From JAWWOL01 sp033851545 (lineage in GTDB: Bacteria > Actinomycetota > Actinomycetes > JAWWOL01): DNA of 64,000 bases. The notes under the pieces are model-generated. The model made no database searches. It was not told the origin of the DNA and was given only the letters and a program-made list of their open reading frames with translations. The stretch lies in NCBI GenBank assembly GCA_033851545.1, contig JAWWOO010000060.1:1-64000 (forward strand). The letters run 5' to 3'. Every line of letters starts with the position of its first letter. The first letter of the stretch is position 1. Of the stretch, positions 36,774 through 45,834 are shown one piece after another. Made by a program: the position numbers and the translations under genes.

Positions 36774-36940
36774 CTATGACGATTGCCGACTTCCGGTAGG
36801 CCGTCTCCGGTCATGTGTTCCCGGTCGCCGTCGGTGGGCTGGCAGACCGGCTAGCCGTCGCAACCATCGGGCCGCCAGGTAGGACGAGGGTGCGTGACCG
36901 GTTCGGACTCGAGCCGCCGTGCACTACTGCGCAGCCGGCC

Positions 36941-37378
36941 TCAGCACGGCCCGCCGAGCACGAGTTCGGTGACGAGGGCACCCGCGGCTGTGGCGGCGGC
37001 CAGCGTACCGATGGACAGGGAGAACACAGGTCTCGGCCGCGGTCCCGGCGGCGGGTCCACGGAGGACCACGTCAGCTGGCGCCGGCTGTCGGCCGACGCG
37101 GCCACCGCAGCGACCAGCATGGGTGCTCCCACGAACAGCAGGTCGGCCACCGCGAAGCCGCCCTGCGCGATCAGATAGACGACCCAGGCGGCACTCAGCA
37201 ACGGCCACACGGCCCGCCGCCAGGACCACGACTTATGCGGGGCGACGAACAGCGACTGCGCCGGCCCGGTGACGAGGAAACCGGCGGCCGTGACGACGCA
37301 GATCAGGGCAGCGAGTCCAGCACCGAGCACGACCCCGAACAGCCACTCCGGCCCCCCGCTGCTCCAGCAGGCGTGCAC
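36941..37378 (-). CDS. Membrane protein with four helices
   Basis: A 145-residue protein with four hydrophobic segments (about residues 12-36, 57-77, 80-92 and 117-140) and a short polar loop SADSRRQLTWSSVDPPPGPR between the third and fourth. No known family. It is isolated between repeat copies. Confidence 0.58.
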   Translation of the reverse strand: MHACWSSGGPEWLFGVVLGAGLAALICVVTAAGFLVTGPAQSLFVAPHKSWSWRRAVWPLLSAAWVVYLIAQGGFAVADLLFVGAPMLVAAVAASADSRRQLTWSSVDPPPGPRPRPVFSLSIGTLAAATAAGALVTELVLGGPC

Positions 37379-37536
37379 GTTCCTCCCCTCCCTGCCTCGT
37401 ATCAGGCTGGTCCGGACAGTACTCGTCCCGCGGTCGCCACCCGCATTCGCCTTCCGATGCTGTTGTCACGGCCATGCTGGTCGGCTCGACGGTCACGACA
37501 CCACCGACCGGGAAGGGTTGCTATCAGGCACCCAAC

Positions 37537-37626
37537 TTCCCGATCGCCGATCGACAATTGCAACAGGCTGACCGGCCTGAGCGAAGGCCCACCTGCTCGC
37601 CCGTACGGTGTGCCGGTCAGGGTTCG
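37537..37626. repeat. Dispersed repeat, inverted partner of 27772-27862
   Basis: Core CGCCGATCGACAATTGCAAC is followed by CAGGCTGACCGGCCTGAGCG and the right-hand motif GGTGTGCCGGTCAGGGTTCG at 37607-37626. Nearly every base of the central part pairs with the copy at 27.8 kb in inverted orientation. Confidence 0.75.
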
Positions 37627-37760
37627 ACATCCGGTTCCGGCTGGGGTCGCTACTTGACGGTGAGTGTCGGCGAGGAGCTGACGCCTTCGGGGTAGGGGCC
37701 TTGGGCGTCGGGTTCCCACTCCAGGGCGACCTGGGTTCCGGGTGCAACGGCGGCCGGCAC

Positions 37761-38942
37761 TTAGATCTGCATGCTGAACAGGCGACCGTAGGGCGGCAGC
37801 GTCGGGACGGCCTCGCAGTTCAGCTCGTGGTCCTCGGTGGTGAGGGTGGTGCCGGTCTTCAACACCACCAGCCGTTCCCGGTAGCCCGCGCAGCCTGGTA
37901 ACAGTGCGGTGGCTGCCGGCTGGCCGGTGACCCAGACCTGGTAGGCGAAGGTCGACCCCGGCCGGACTGAGGTGGCGGGCACGCGGATGCTGCCGGCGAG
38001 GCCGGTGAGGTACAGGCCGCCGTAGACCACGGCGGTCTGGGCGGACAGCGGCTCGGCCTGCACCCGGCCCACGCGCCGGGGGTCGCCCGGCCGAGGCGTG
38101 CCGGGAAGCGTCATCGAGGAGGTGAGCGGACCGCCGGCGTGCGGAAGGTCGACGGTCACCTCGACGGTCCCGGTCTGGGTGTTGGTGCCGTAGCCGGCGT
38201 CGTCGGTCAGCACCCACCGGAACCCGATGGCGGCTGGATGCCTCGAGTCCACGATCTCCCCGGGCGGCACCGCGAAGTCGCTCAGCGGAACACTGGTCGC
38301 AGACCAGGTTCGTTTCGGGCTGGTCAGATGAATCACCGGATAGCCCTGCAGACTGCACCCAACACCGGTTCGTACGGTCACCGGGAAGCTGTAGTAGCGC
38401 ATGTCCGAGGCGGCGTCTCCACCGGACTGCATTCCCAGGTGCAGATCCTCAGCTGTACACCACCGCGGCTTCCCCACCGGACCTGTTAGCGCGTCCGAGC
38501 CGACGGGCGGTCGGTAAGGCAGGTCGACCCACGGCACCACGCCGGCGTTGACCGCCGTCGACTCGTACAGCTGCGACGGCACGACCGAGGCCACGGCAGG
38601 CGGGCTCACCGGGGGTGCTGAACTCGGAGCCGGGGCAGGGGTGGTTGATGCCGTAAGCGACGCGACGGGACTGATAGGGGCACTGAGGCGTCGGGCGGCC
38701 GTGGACGTCGACGACGCTGCTGGGGGACCACTCTCCGACGATGACGCACAACCGGACAGGCCCAGCACCAGCGCCACGGAGGCGACAAGCAGCCGGTGCT
38801 CTCGGCGGCTGCTTGGATCTGGCCTGTCGCAAGGCTCGGCGGCATGCCATCGCTCTCCGCCTTGCCAGCCGCCAGCCCGTGCCCCGGCTACGCCCTTGCT
38901 CGCCGCGGTCGCCCTTCCCTCGTCGCCACGAGGACGCCACAC
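37761..38942 (-). CDS. Lipoprotein, DUF4232-like
   Basis: A lipoprotein with lipobox LGLSGC. A Ser/Ala/Pro linker follows, then a beta domain with WCTAEDLHLGMQSGGDAASDM and VRTGVGCSLQGYPVIHL, resembling DUF4232. The start is uncertain: the Met used here leaves about 50 residues before the signal core (LLVASVALVLGLSGC), which is unusual, and no closer ATG or GTG is in frame. A non-standard start or a base error in the 5' part is possible. Confidence 0.65.
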   Translation of the reverse strand: MWRPRGDEGRATAASKGVAGARAGGWQGGERWHAAEPCDRPDPSSRREHRLLVASVALVLGLSGCASSSESGPPAASSTSTAARRLSAPISPVASLTASTTPAPAPSSAPPVSPPAVASVVPSQLYESTAVNAGVVPWVDLPYRPPVGSDALTGPVGKPRWCTAEDLHLGMQSGGDAASDMRYYSFPVTVRTGVGCSLQGYPVIHLTSPKRTWSATSVPLSDFAVPPGEIVDSRHPAAIGFRWVLTDDAGYGTNTQTGTVEVTVDLPHAGGPLTSSMTLPGTPRPGDPRRVGRVQAEPLSAQTAVVYGGLYLTGLAGSIRVPATSVRPGSTFAYQVWVTGQPAATALLPGCAGYRERLVVLKTGTTLTTEDHELNCEAVPTLPPYGRLFSMQI

Positions 38943-39012
38943 GAGGCCGCCCGGTTCAGAGTGACAAACGTCCGACGCGGCGGGTACGACCGTTCACGCG
39001 AGGGTCGCCGCC

Positions 39013-39040
39013 GTCGCAGTTGCCGATCCGTGACCGGCCC
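39013..39040. repeat. GATCCG-type repeat core
   Basis: GTCGCAGTTGCCGATCCG followed by TGACCGGCCC, upstream of the lipoprotein gene. Confidence 0.6.
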
Positions 39041-39190
39041 GGAACGTCGACCTTGCGAGCAGCTCGTAGCGGCCTGAGGGCAGCCGCCTCGCCGGAGTCA
39101 AGGAGCGTTGCGAGGGTCCGGATAACGAGTCGCAGGGGGTGCAGGCCCGCCGAGCGGGGCGGCGAGCCCGCACCCTAACCAGCTCGGGGG

Positions 39191-40048
39191 TCAGAAGGGG
39201 ATGATCAGCCCGACGGGTGTGCTCAACGCTTGCGTACCGGTCACCCGGCCGTTGATGTCGTACGTGCGCAGCTCTTCCGTGGCAGCCCGTGCGTCGTACT
39301 GCTCGGTCAGCAAGGACGTGCTGCTGACCCAGATCGGTTCGTAGGTCCCTTTATCCCCGATGTGCAGCACGCGTCCGCTGGATATCGTCAGGACGATAAC
39401 CGGCAGGCCGGGTTGGAAGCCGTTGTCACAGGCCATCGCGATCCGACGCCCGTCCGGCGACCAGGCGAGGTGCATCGAATTGGAGCACGGTGCCTTCAGG
39501 AACGCGCGCTGGGCTCCGGTGCTGGTGTGGAGCAGCCGCCAACCGCGCCAGTCCGAGACAAGCACATAGCGACCGTCCGGCGAGAACGTCGCGGAGTACA
39601 CGCCCCAGTCATCGCCCTTCACCAGCGCCCGCGCAGCACCGTTCGATACGTGCACGATGGTCAGGGGCCGGCCCGCGACGACCAGGAGGACGGACCGCGA
39701 GTCGGGCGCCCAGGCCAGCGGCCGCGCGTTGCCGAACACCAGCCGCCGGTTGCCCGTGCCGTCCGTGCGCATGGCGTAAACGCCGTTGTCGCGCCGGTAG
39801 CTGACCCACCGTCCGTCCGGGGACACGATCGGGTTGAGCCCGTGATGGGGCAGCGTGACCAACGGGCGGGTCGCGCCTACCGCAGTGACGGTATCGAGGG
39901 TGTAGTGGTCGCCCATGGCGTACAGCCTTGTGTGTCCCAGGGAGATGCCTCGCGGGGCGGCGGAGGCCGGAGCCGCGGTGAACGCCGCGGTCGCGAAGAC
40001 CAGAACAACGGCAGCCGTTGCGCGGCGCAGGGTGCGGAGCACGGACAT
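39191..40048 (-). CDS. Secreted TolB/WD40-like beta-propeller protein
   Basis: A 285-residue exported protein with a signal peptide (MSVLRTLRRATAAVVLVFAT..., cleavage after ASA). The mature part shows repeated propeller blades of the PD40 type: IVSPDGRWVSYRR, LAWAPDSRSVLLVV, ATFSPDGRYVLVS and LAWSPDGRRIAMAC. It lies 203 bases downstream of the sigma partner gene with FG-GAP domain and may be in its regulon. AGGA precedes the chosen ATG. Confidence 0.85.
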   Translation of the reverse strand: MSVLRTLRRATAAVVLVFATAAFTAAPASAAPRGISLGHTRLYAMGDHYTLDTVTAVGATRPLVTLPHHGLNPIVSPDGRWVSYRRDNGVYAMRTDGTGNRRLVFGNARPLAWAPDSRSVLLVVAGRPLTIVHVSNGAARALVKGDDWGVYSATFSPDGRYVLVSDWRGWRLLHTSTGAQRAFLKAPCSNSMHLAWSPDGRRIAMACDNGFQPGLPVIVLTISSGRVLHIGDKGTYEPIWVSSTSLLTEQYDARAATEELRTYDINGRVTGTQALSTPVGLIIPF

Positions 40049-40250
40049 GGTTCCTGACCTTTCGAGAGGGTTGATGGGCCGCGGGCATCGCGGTTGCCGT
40101 GGTGACCGGTGGCCCGGCGATCGAGTTGCATGGATCGCTGGTTTTCCTTGGCAGCAGGGGAACTGGGGCCGCCGCCGCAGTAGCCGGGGACGTTCTGGAT
40201 ACCGCGGAGGCATGCGGGCAGAAGCGGTGGGACGTGGGGTCTGCCGCGGG

Positions 40251-41273
40251 CTAGGCGGGCGCGCCGCAGCGATCGTGCGCGTGCTGCGTCAGGAAGGTTC
40301 CGACCTGCTGCTGGGTGAGGCCCTGGGCAGTCGAGGTGTGGGAGCCAGTCACCTGTCCGTTGGTCAGGGTTAGCGTAGAGACGGTTGTCTGGTAGCGGCG
40401 GGCGTTCAGCGCGCCGGGAACGGTGCTCGGCTCGACGCGATACTGGGTCGACTCGATGTGGCCCGCGATGCAGCCGAAGTCGCCGCCGGCGCCGTTACCC
40501 CCACCGCTGAACAGCACCGGGTCGGTGCTGGAGCCAGTGAGGGAGGGCGCCCTTACCAGTGCCCCGTTCAGGTACTGGAAGAGGTAGTACGGCGTCCCTG
40601 TGGCGGCGACGGCCTTCACCAGCAGTTCGGCACGGCCGTCGCCGTTGACGTCGACCAGCGTGACGACCCCGGAGCCGTAGGCGTTGCCCATCGGGAATGC
40701 TCCGCTGCTGACGGCTTTCCCGGCAAGGTGCACGACGACCCGCGCCGTGCCGCCCGAGAACTGGGTAGTGGCCGTGTCCGGCATGCCGTCGCCGTCGACG
40801 TCATGCGCCACGGGCGCCAGCGGCCCCTTGGCGGTGGTTGTCACCGGCGAAGAGGTCACCGGCGCGGAGGTCGCGGTCACCGAGAGGGCCGGCCCGACTG
40901 GTGCCACGCCCGAGGTGGGGCTGCCGGTCGCCGTTGCCGGAGCGGACGTGACCGGAGCCGACGTGACCCGCGGGGTGGTCGTTGTGACGGGTGGCGACAC
41001 GGTCGTCGCGGTCACCGTTGGCGCGTAGCCGGGCTCGACGGTACGCGGCGCGGCTGACGGGTGGCCGAGGGAACCGACCGCGATGACCGCAGCAGCGGCT
41101 CCCGCGACGGCCAGCACACCGGCGCCGGAGCCGATGCTCCACTGCAACCGACGACGTCGCCGTACACCGGCCTTGATCTGGATCAGGGCGTCGGGCGAGG
41201 GCTTGACCGGCGCTACGGCGTGGGTGAGCCGGGCACGCAGCTTGTCCGGGTCGACCGGGGTGGGCGTGTTCAT
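40251..41273 (-). CDS. Membrane partner of ECF sigma factor with FG-GAP-like outer domain
   Basis: A 340-residue single-pass protein. The cytoplasmic N-terminus (KPSPDALIQIKAGVRRRRRLQ, residues 24-44) matches the sigma partner at 6011-7867. One transmembrane helix lies at about 46-70, then a Thr/Val/Pro linker. The outer domain has DVDGDGMPDT and DVNGDGRAE calcium-loop motifs and aligns with the free FG-GAP protein at 8580-9398. It overlaps the sigma gene by four bases. Anti-sigma action is inferred; no zinc motif is visible. Confidence 0.82.
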   Translation of the reverse strand: MNTPTPVDPDKLRARLTHAVAPVKPSPDALIQIKAGVRRRRRLQWSIGSGAGVLAVAGAAAAVIAVGSLGHPSAAPRTVEPGYAPTVTATTVSPPVTTTTPRVTSAPVTSAPATATGSPTSGVAPVGPALSVTATSAPVTSSPVTTTAKGPLAPVAHDVDGDGMPDTATTQFSGGTARVVVHLAGKAVSSGAFPMGNAYGSGVVTLVDVNGDGRAELLVKAVAATGTPYYLFQYLNGALVRAPSLTGSSTDPVLFSGGGNGAGGDFGCIAGHIESTQYRVEPSTVPGALNARRYQTTVSTLTLTNGQVTGSHTSTAQGLTQQQVGTFLTQHAHDRCGAPA

Positions 41274-41809
41274 CGCAGGTCCTCCAGCAGGGCACCGAGG
41301 CCGGTCAGGCCCCGTGACGTGTACGACTTGACGGCACCGACGGAGACGCCCATGACCGAGGCGGTCTGCGCCTCGCTCGCATCGGCGTAGTAGCGCAGCA
41401 CCACCGCCTCTCGTTGCCGACGAGGGAGTTGTCTGAGCCCGGCCACGACGGCGTCACGCTCGACGAGGGCGTAGGCGTCGTGCTCGGCACTCGCCGCGTC
41501 CGGCATCGGGTGCGGCGCGTGCCGGGCAGCGACGATCCGGCGGCGGAGGGTCGAGCGGGACAGATTGACCACGGTCTGCCGCAGATAGGCCAGCGCCTTG
41601 TCCTGGTCGCGCAGGCGGCTCCGGGAGTTGTGCACCCGGATGTACGCCTCCTGCACCACGTCCTCGCACGCGGCGACCTCATCGAGCAGGAGGGCGGCCA
41701 GCCGGATCAACGACCGGTAGTGCTGCGAGTAGAGCGCAGTGAGCAGGTCCTCATCCGTGGCCGTGGTCGTGCTCTGCATCGTCCCCGTCTCCCCCGCAGC
41801 CGTCGTCAT
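41270..41809 (-). CDS. RNA polymerase ECF sigma factor, SigE-type
   Basis: A 179-residue sigma factor with region 2 (YRSLIRLAALLLDEVAACEDVVQEAYIRVH) and region 4 (LPRRQREAVVLRYYADASEAQTASVMGVSVGAVKSYTSRG). It is a clear paralogue of the factor at 5451-6014, including the linker RHAPHPMPDAASAEHDA versus KHAPKSTPDAPSAEYGA. It is the first gene of the pair with the FG-GAP partner. The target promoters are unknown. Confidence 0.92.
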   Translation of the reverse strand: MTTAAGETGTMQSTTTATDEDLLTALYSQHYRSLIRLAALLLDEVAACEDVVQEAYIRVHNSRSRLRDQDKALAYLRQTVVNLSRSTLRRRIVAARHAPHPMPDAASAEHDAYALVERDAVVAGLRQLPRRQREAVVLRYYADASEAQTASVMGVSVGAVKSYTSRGLTGLGALLEDLR

Positions 41810-42027
41810 GCCGAGTCAGACGCGGGCGAGGCACACAAGGTTGCGCGATCGGAGCGATCAATTCGCCAGCGCTCCTTCCGCCCGGCATGACCAGGCCACC
41901 AGCGGCGGTAACGAGCGCCACGACGCGCTCGACACTCCGGACCTGGAAGTCTCGCCGTCTACGCTTTTCAGCTCAAACTCGCCGAGGCAACCGCCGCGAT
42001 ACGGGCTGTTTGTTGGAGTGGTCCGAA

Positions 42028-42315
42028 ATGGCGCCCGACCAGGTGACGTCCGCGGGGGGCGCTTACACGCCGATCCCGTTCCGTAAGCCGAAGCCCTGCT
42101 GGGACAACCAGGCCGACGACGGGTGGGCCAGGTCGCCTCGTCGCGTCAAGGCCCCGCTCCGGGACGAAACGCCGTCTCGATTGCCGATCGGCTATCGGGT
42201 TCCGGCAGGCTACGAAGGCCGTAGCGCTCACCAGGGCCTCGATGGCGACGCAGCGGGAGGAACCGGACTCCGACGTAGACCAGGGCACCTAGGGGCAGTG
42301 CCATCGCGGTGCTGA
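42028..42315 (+). CDS. Possible small gene with repeat-derived 3' half
   Basis: GGAG precedes an ATG at 10 bases. The first 35 codons (MAPDQVTSAGGAYTPIPFRK...) have strong G/C third positions, while the 3' half runs through a repeat core and opposite to a small membrane gene. It may be a truncated gene into which a repeat was inserted. No family is recognised. Confidence 0.3.
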   Translation: MAPDQVTSAGGAYTPIPFRKPKPCWDNQADDGWARSPRRVKAPLRDETPSRLPIGYRVPAGYEGRSAHQGLDGDAAGGTGLRRRPGHLGAVPSRC

Positions 42316-42424
42316 CGGTAACGGCCCATCGCGGGGAGAGCTGTTGCCCAAGCGGGTGGAGAAGCCCGCTGGCTGCCACAAACGTGGCCATCGCCAGCCA
42401 GTACGCGATCTTGTCCCTGTTCAC
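42146..42424 (-). CDS. Small membrane protein with two helices
   Basis: A 92-residue protein from a GTG start (VNRDKIAYWLAMATFVAASGL). Two transmembrane segments lie at about residues 6-24 and 35-54, then a basic tail RFLPLRRHRGPGERYG. The last 15 residues are encoded by the repeat core and so may have been acquired by its insertion. The longer in-frame start is rejected because that part is not protein-like. Confidence 0.5.
   Translation of the reverse strand: MNRDKIAYWLAMATFVAASGLLHPLGQQLSPRWAVTVSTAMALPLGALVYVGVRFLPLRRHRGPGERYGLRSLPEPDSRSAIETAFRPGAGP
42174..42201. repeat. GATCGG-type repeat core
   Basis: GATTGCCGATCGGCTATCGG, closest to the copy at 36691. A further imperfect palindrome GATCGCCGATC...GATCGGCGAG lies at about 42462-42491. 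Confidence 0.6.
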
Positions 42425-42816
42425 TCGAGCAGTGTGACATGCGGATGACACGGTGTAGATGGATCGCCGATCACCTGTTGCGGATCGGCGAGCGCGACAC
42501 CTGCGGTCGGCGTCCGATGCCGACGCCGATGACGTCCGTGCAAGTCCTCCGAGACCCAGTGCTCGGAGAGCAGGATGCATAGATCCGGAAGGAACCGATC
42601 GAGGTGATCATGCGTCCTAGCGACATGAAGCGTCGGGGCGCCACGCTCGCTGCTTTGCTGCTAGCGCTCGAATGTGGCCCGGGCCACGCCTCGTTGGCCC
42701 CAGAGTCGGTCCGCACGCGAATGCCCCTGGGTGAAGCCAGTGCGTACCTTGATCCAGCCCATACGTCCGACCGCCCCCTGGTTCGTCCACGGCCGCGCGA
42801 AAGGACGCGCACGTCC

Positions 42817-43150
42817 CTACGCAGACCCAGGGACACAGCACCGTAGACTCGCCCGGTACACCAGCACCTCGGCCGGCCGCGGGTACCACGACGTGTTGGT
42901 CTGGGCCTTCATCACCACCGGCTGCACAGCCGCTGGGGCGGGGCCCGCACCTATCAGCAGCTCCGACTGCTCCCAGGTGTGGCTCGTGAACGCGCAGTCA
43001 GGGGCCGACCTCGGTGGCGTGGGCTGGTGCCTGCCAGGAGCGGACGTGGACCAGCCCGATGGCCATGGCGTCGTCGACGTAGACCGCGAGCAGCTCGGCG
43101 ACTGCGCCGGCGACCGTCAGGCTGTGAAGGGCACCAGCGACGCCACGCAT
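42817..43150 (-). pseudogene. Frameshifted gene of unknown function
   Basis: On the minus strand a frame MRGVAGALHSLTVAGAVAEL ... PAHATEVGP stops at TGA near 43000. One base on, another frame with strong G/C third positions continues DCAFTSHTWEQSELLIGAGP to a stop at 42817. Joined, they give about 110 residues. No family recognised. Either a one-base error or a decaying gene. Confidence 0.45.
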
Positions 43151-43291
43151 GCACTGAGGATTGTCGCGATGTCCGGGGCCGCGTCCCTGTCATGGTGACA
43201 CTGGCGTCCCTCCTGCGAGGGACGGCGGTGATCGCCAAGGTCACTCGCCGGGGTGACGACGGGGCCGTCCTCACCGCCTAGCGTTCCTGCC

Positions 43292-44224
43292 ATGGAAGCC
43301 ACTATCGCCGTCGACGGCCTGCGCAAGCGCTTCGGGCCGGTCGTTGCCCTTGATGGATTGTCGTTCGAGGTTACGCCGGGCCAGGTTACCGGCTTCGTCG
43401 GACCCAACGGTGCCGGCAAGACCACCACCATGCGGGCCATCCTCGGCCTCGATGCGGTGGACGAGGGGACGGTAACCGTCGGCGGTCGGCCGTACCGGAG
43501 CTTGCGCCGCCCGCTGAGCCATGTCGGTTCCCTGCTGGACGCCGCTGCGCTGCAACCGAGCCGTACGGGACGCAACCACCTGCTGTGGCTCGCGCACTCC
43601 CAGGGCCTGTCGAGCCGCCGGGTCGACGACGTGATCGCCCAGTCCGGCTTGGACAAGGCGGCCAGACGCAAGGCCGGTGGCTACTCGCTGGGCATGCGGC
43701 AGCGACTCGGCATCGCGGCCGCCATGCTCGGCGACCCGCCCGTGCTGATGCTCGACGAACCGTTCAACGGCCTCGACCCCGAAGGCATCGTGTGGGTCCG
43801 CGGCTACCTACGCTCACTAGCGGCGCAGGGCCGGGCGGTGCTGGTCTCCAGCCACCTGATGAGCGAGCTGGAGGACGCAGCGACGCACCTGGTGGTGATC
43901 GGCCGCGGCCGGCTCGTCGCCGACACCAGCGTCGCCGAGTTGATCCGGCGAGCATCCACCGGCAGGGTCAGCCTGCGCACGACGGCTCGGGTCGAGGCGA
44001 CGACGGTACTGGCCGGCGCCGGAGCCACCGTCGCGACGATCGACACCGACACCCTGACGGTCTCCGGACTGGCGCCCGACCAGATCATCGGGCGGCTGAA
44101 CGCGAACAACGTGGCGTTCTTCGAGGTCTCCGCCCATCGGGCCAGCCTCGAGGAGGCCTACATGGAGATCACCCGGGAGTCCGTGGAGTACCGGGCCACC
44201 GACGCGCCGGAGGTCTCGCGATGA
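43292..44224 (+). CDS. ABC transporter ATP-binding protein
   Basis: A 310-residue ABC ATPase of the DrrA/CcmA type. It has Walker A GPNGAGKTTT (about residues 38-47), signature YSLGMRQRLG, Walker B LMLDEPFNGLDPEG, and the H-loop SSHLMSE. The C-terminal 80 residues form the domain typical of exporter ATPases. It overlaps the permease gene by four bases. The start ATG gives MEATIAVDGLRKRFG. Confidence 0.94.
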   Translation: MEATIAVDGLRKRFGPVVALDGLSFEVTPGQVTGFVGPNGAGKTTTMRAILGLDAVDEGTVTVGGRPYRSLRRPLSHVGSLLDAAALQPSRTGRNHLLWLAHSQGLSSRRVDDVIAQSGLDKAARRKAGGYSLGMRQRLGIAAAMLGDPPVLMLDEPFNGLDPEGIVWVRGYLRSLAAQGRAVLVSSHLMSELEDAATHLVVIGRGRLVADTSVAELIRRASTGRVSLRTTARVEATTVLAGAGATVATIDTDTLTVSGLAPDQIIGRLNANNVAFFEVSAHRASLEEAYMEITRESVEYRATDAPEVSR

Positions 44225-45834
44225 GCCTCACGACGGAGCCGTACCGCTCGTCCCTGCCGGTCGGCAGCGACAGCTTCGCGCGGCTCGTGCACGCTGAGCT
44301 CACCAAGCTCCGCACGGTACGCGGCTGGGTGATCGGGCTGCTCGTCGGCGCTCTGCTGATCGTGGGGATCGGCTGGCTGTCGGCCGCCGGCAGCAGCTCC
44401 TCGTGCCGCAGCGCGGCCAACTCGGCAGCCGCAAGCCCGAGCGGCTCGGCCACCGGCAAGGCCTGCGGCGGAGGCGGTGGACCCACGCTCGGGCCGGACG
44501 GCGAGCCGGTCAGCGACCAGTTCTTCCTGGTGCACCAGCAGCTGGACGGCGACGGCGGCATCACGGCGCGGGTGACCTCGCTCGCCGAGCAGGTGCCGAC
44601 CGGGCTCGACGGCAACGGGCCGCCCGGCGGATCGTCGAAGCCAGGGGTCGTGCCATGGGCCAAGGCCGGGCTGATCGTGAAGGCGAACACCACCCAGGGC
44701 TCGTCGTACGCGGCCGTCATGGCGACCGCTGCGCACGGTGTCCGGATGCAATGGGACTACACGCACGACGTCGCCGGCCCTCCTGCCACGGCGTCGAAGA
44801 CGGCTCCGGTGTGGCTCCGGCTGACACGCTCCGGCGACATTCTCACCGGATACGAGTCGCCCGACGGAAAGAGCTGGACAAAGATCGGCGCCACGACGCT
44901 CACCGGACTGCCCTCGTCGGTACAGGTCGGCATGTTCGTCGCGTCGCCGGACTACGAGCTCACCACCCAGCAGATCGTCGGCACCTCGACGAGCGGCGGC
45001 CCCTCGACGGCGACGTCAACGTTCGACGAGGTGAACCTGCAGTCTCCGCCGCGCACCGGCGGCTGGCAGGGCACCACCGTCGGCGGCGGTGGACCGGCGG
45101 GTCCGGACGCAGGCCAGTTCACCCAGGCGTCGGGCACCTTCACCGTGACCGGCTCCGGAGACATCGCCCCGATGGCCGCAGGTGGCGGGGATAACAACAC
45201 GGTCAGCGGCAGCCTCGCAGGAGCCTTCGTCGGATTGATCGCGATGGTCGTGCTCGGGGCACTATTCATCACCGCCGAGTACCGGCGCGGCCTGATTCGC
45301 ACGACGCTTGTCGCGAGCCCTCGCCGGGGCCGGGTGCTGGCCGCGAAGGCTGTCGTGCTGGGATGCGCCGTCTTCGTGTCCGGCCTCGCCGCCTCGACGT
45401 TCACCATGTGGTTCGTCGACGGGCTGCGGCGCCACAAGGGCGTCTACATCGCGCCGGCCACAACGCTCACCGAGATCCGGGTGCTCGTCGGCACCGCCGC
45501 GCTGCTCGCCGTCGCCTCCGTCCTCGCCTTGGCACTCGGCACCATCCTGCGGCGAAGCGCGACGGCGGTCGCCGCGGTGATCGTCCTCATCGTCCTGCCG
45601 TACATTCTCGCGGTATCGTCCCTCGGCGCACTGCAGTGGCTGTTACGCCTCACACCGGCCGCGGGATTCGCGGTCCAACAGACACTGCACCGCTACCCGC
45701 AGGTCGACGGCGTCTACACCGCCTCGGCCGGCTACTTCCCGCTGACACCGGCTGCCGGTTTCGGCATTCTCCTTGGGTGGACGGCGGTCGCGTTCGGCCT
45801 GGCGCTGTTCCTGCTGCGCAAGCGAGACGCATGA
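44221..45834 (+). CDS. ABC transporter permease with large extracellular insert
   Basis: A 537-residue membrane protein. One helix (about residues 35-58) is followed by a roughly 280-residue extracellular segment. At least five helices then occupy residues 330-535. The insert contains a concanavalin-like domain of the DUF1349 type (WAKAGLIVKANTTQGSSYAAVM, WLRLTRSGDILTGYESPDGKSW read as separate strands, GMFVAS). This domain usually binds carbohydrate or decorates secreted enzymes. Its presence in an exporter permease suggests ligand sensing at the cell surface (inference). Confidence 0.86.
   Translation: MSLTTEPYRSSLPVGSDSFARLVHAELTKLRTVRGWVIGLLVGALLIVGIGWLSAAGSSSSCRSAANSAAASPSGSATGKACGGGGGPTLGPDGEPVSDQFFLVHQQLDGDGGITARVTSLAEQVPTGLDGNGPPGGSSKPGVVPWAKAGLIVKANTTQGSSYAAVMATAAHGVRMQWDYTHDVAGPPATASKTAPVWLRLTRSGDILTGYESPDGKSWTKIGATTLTGLPSSVQVGMFVASPDYELTTQQIVGTSTSGGPSTATSTFDEVNLQSPPRTGGWQGTTVGGGGPAGPDAGQFTQASGTFTVTGSGDIAPMAAGGGDNNTVSGSLAGAFVGLIAMVVLGALFITAEYRRGLIRTTLVASPRRGRVLAAKAVVLGCAVFVSGLAASTFTMWFVDGLRRHKGVYIAPATTLTEIRVLVGTAALLAVASVLALALGTILRRSATAVAAVIVLIVLPYILAVSSLGALQWLLRLTPAAGFAVQQTLHRYPQVDGVYTASAGYFPLTPAAGFGILLGWTAVAFGLALFLLRKRDA

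Noticed and set aside
42893..43198. Apparent lipobox (ITTGC) frame on the plus strand
   Set aside because: The signal is too short, and the opposite strand has better coding bias across the same DNA.
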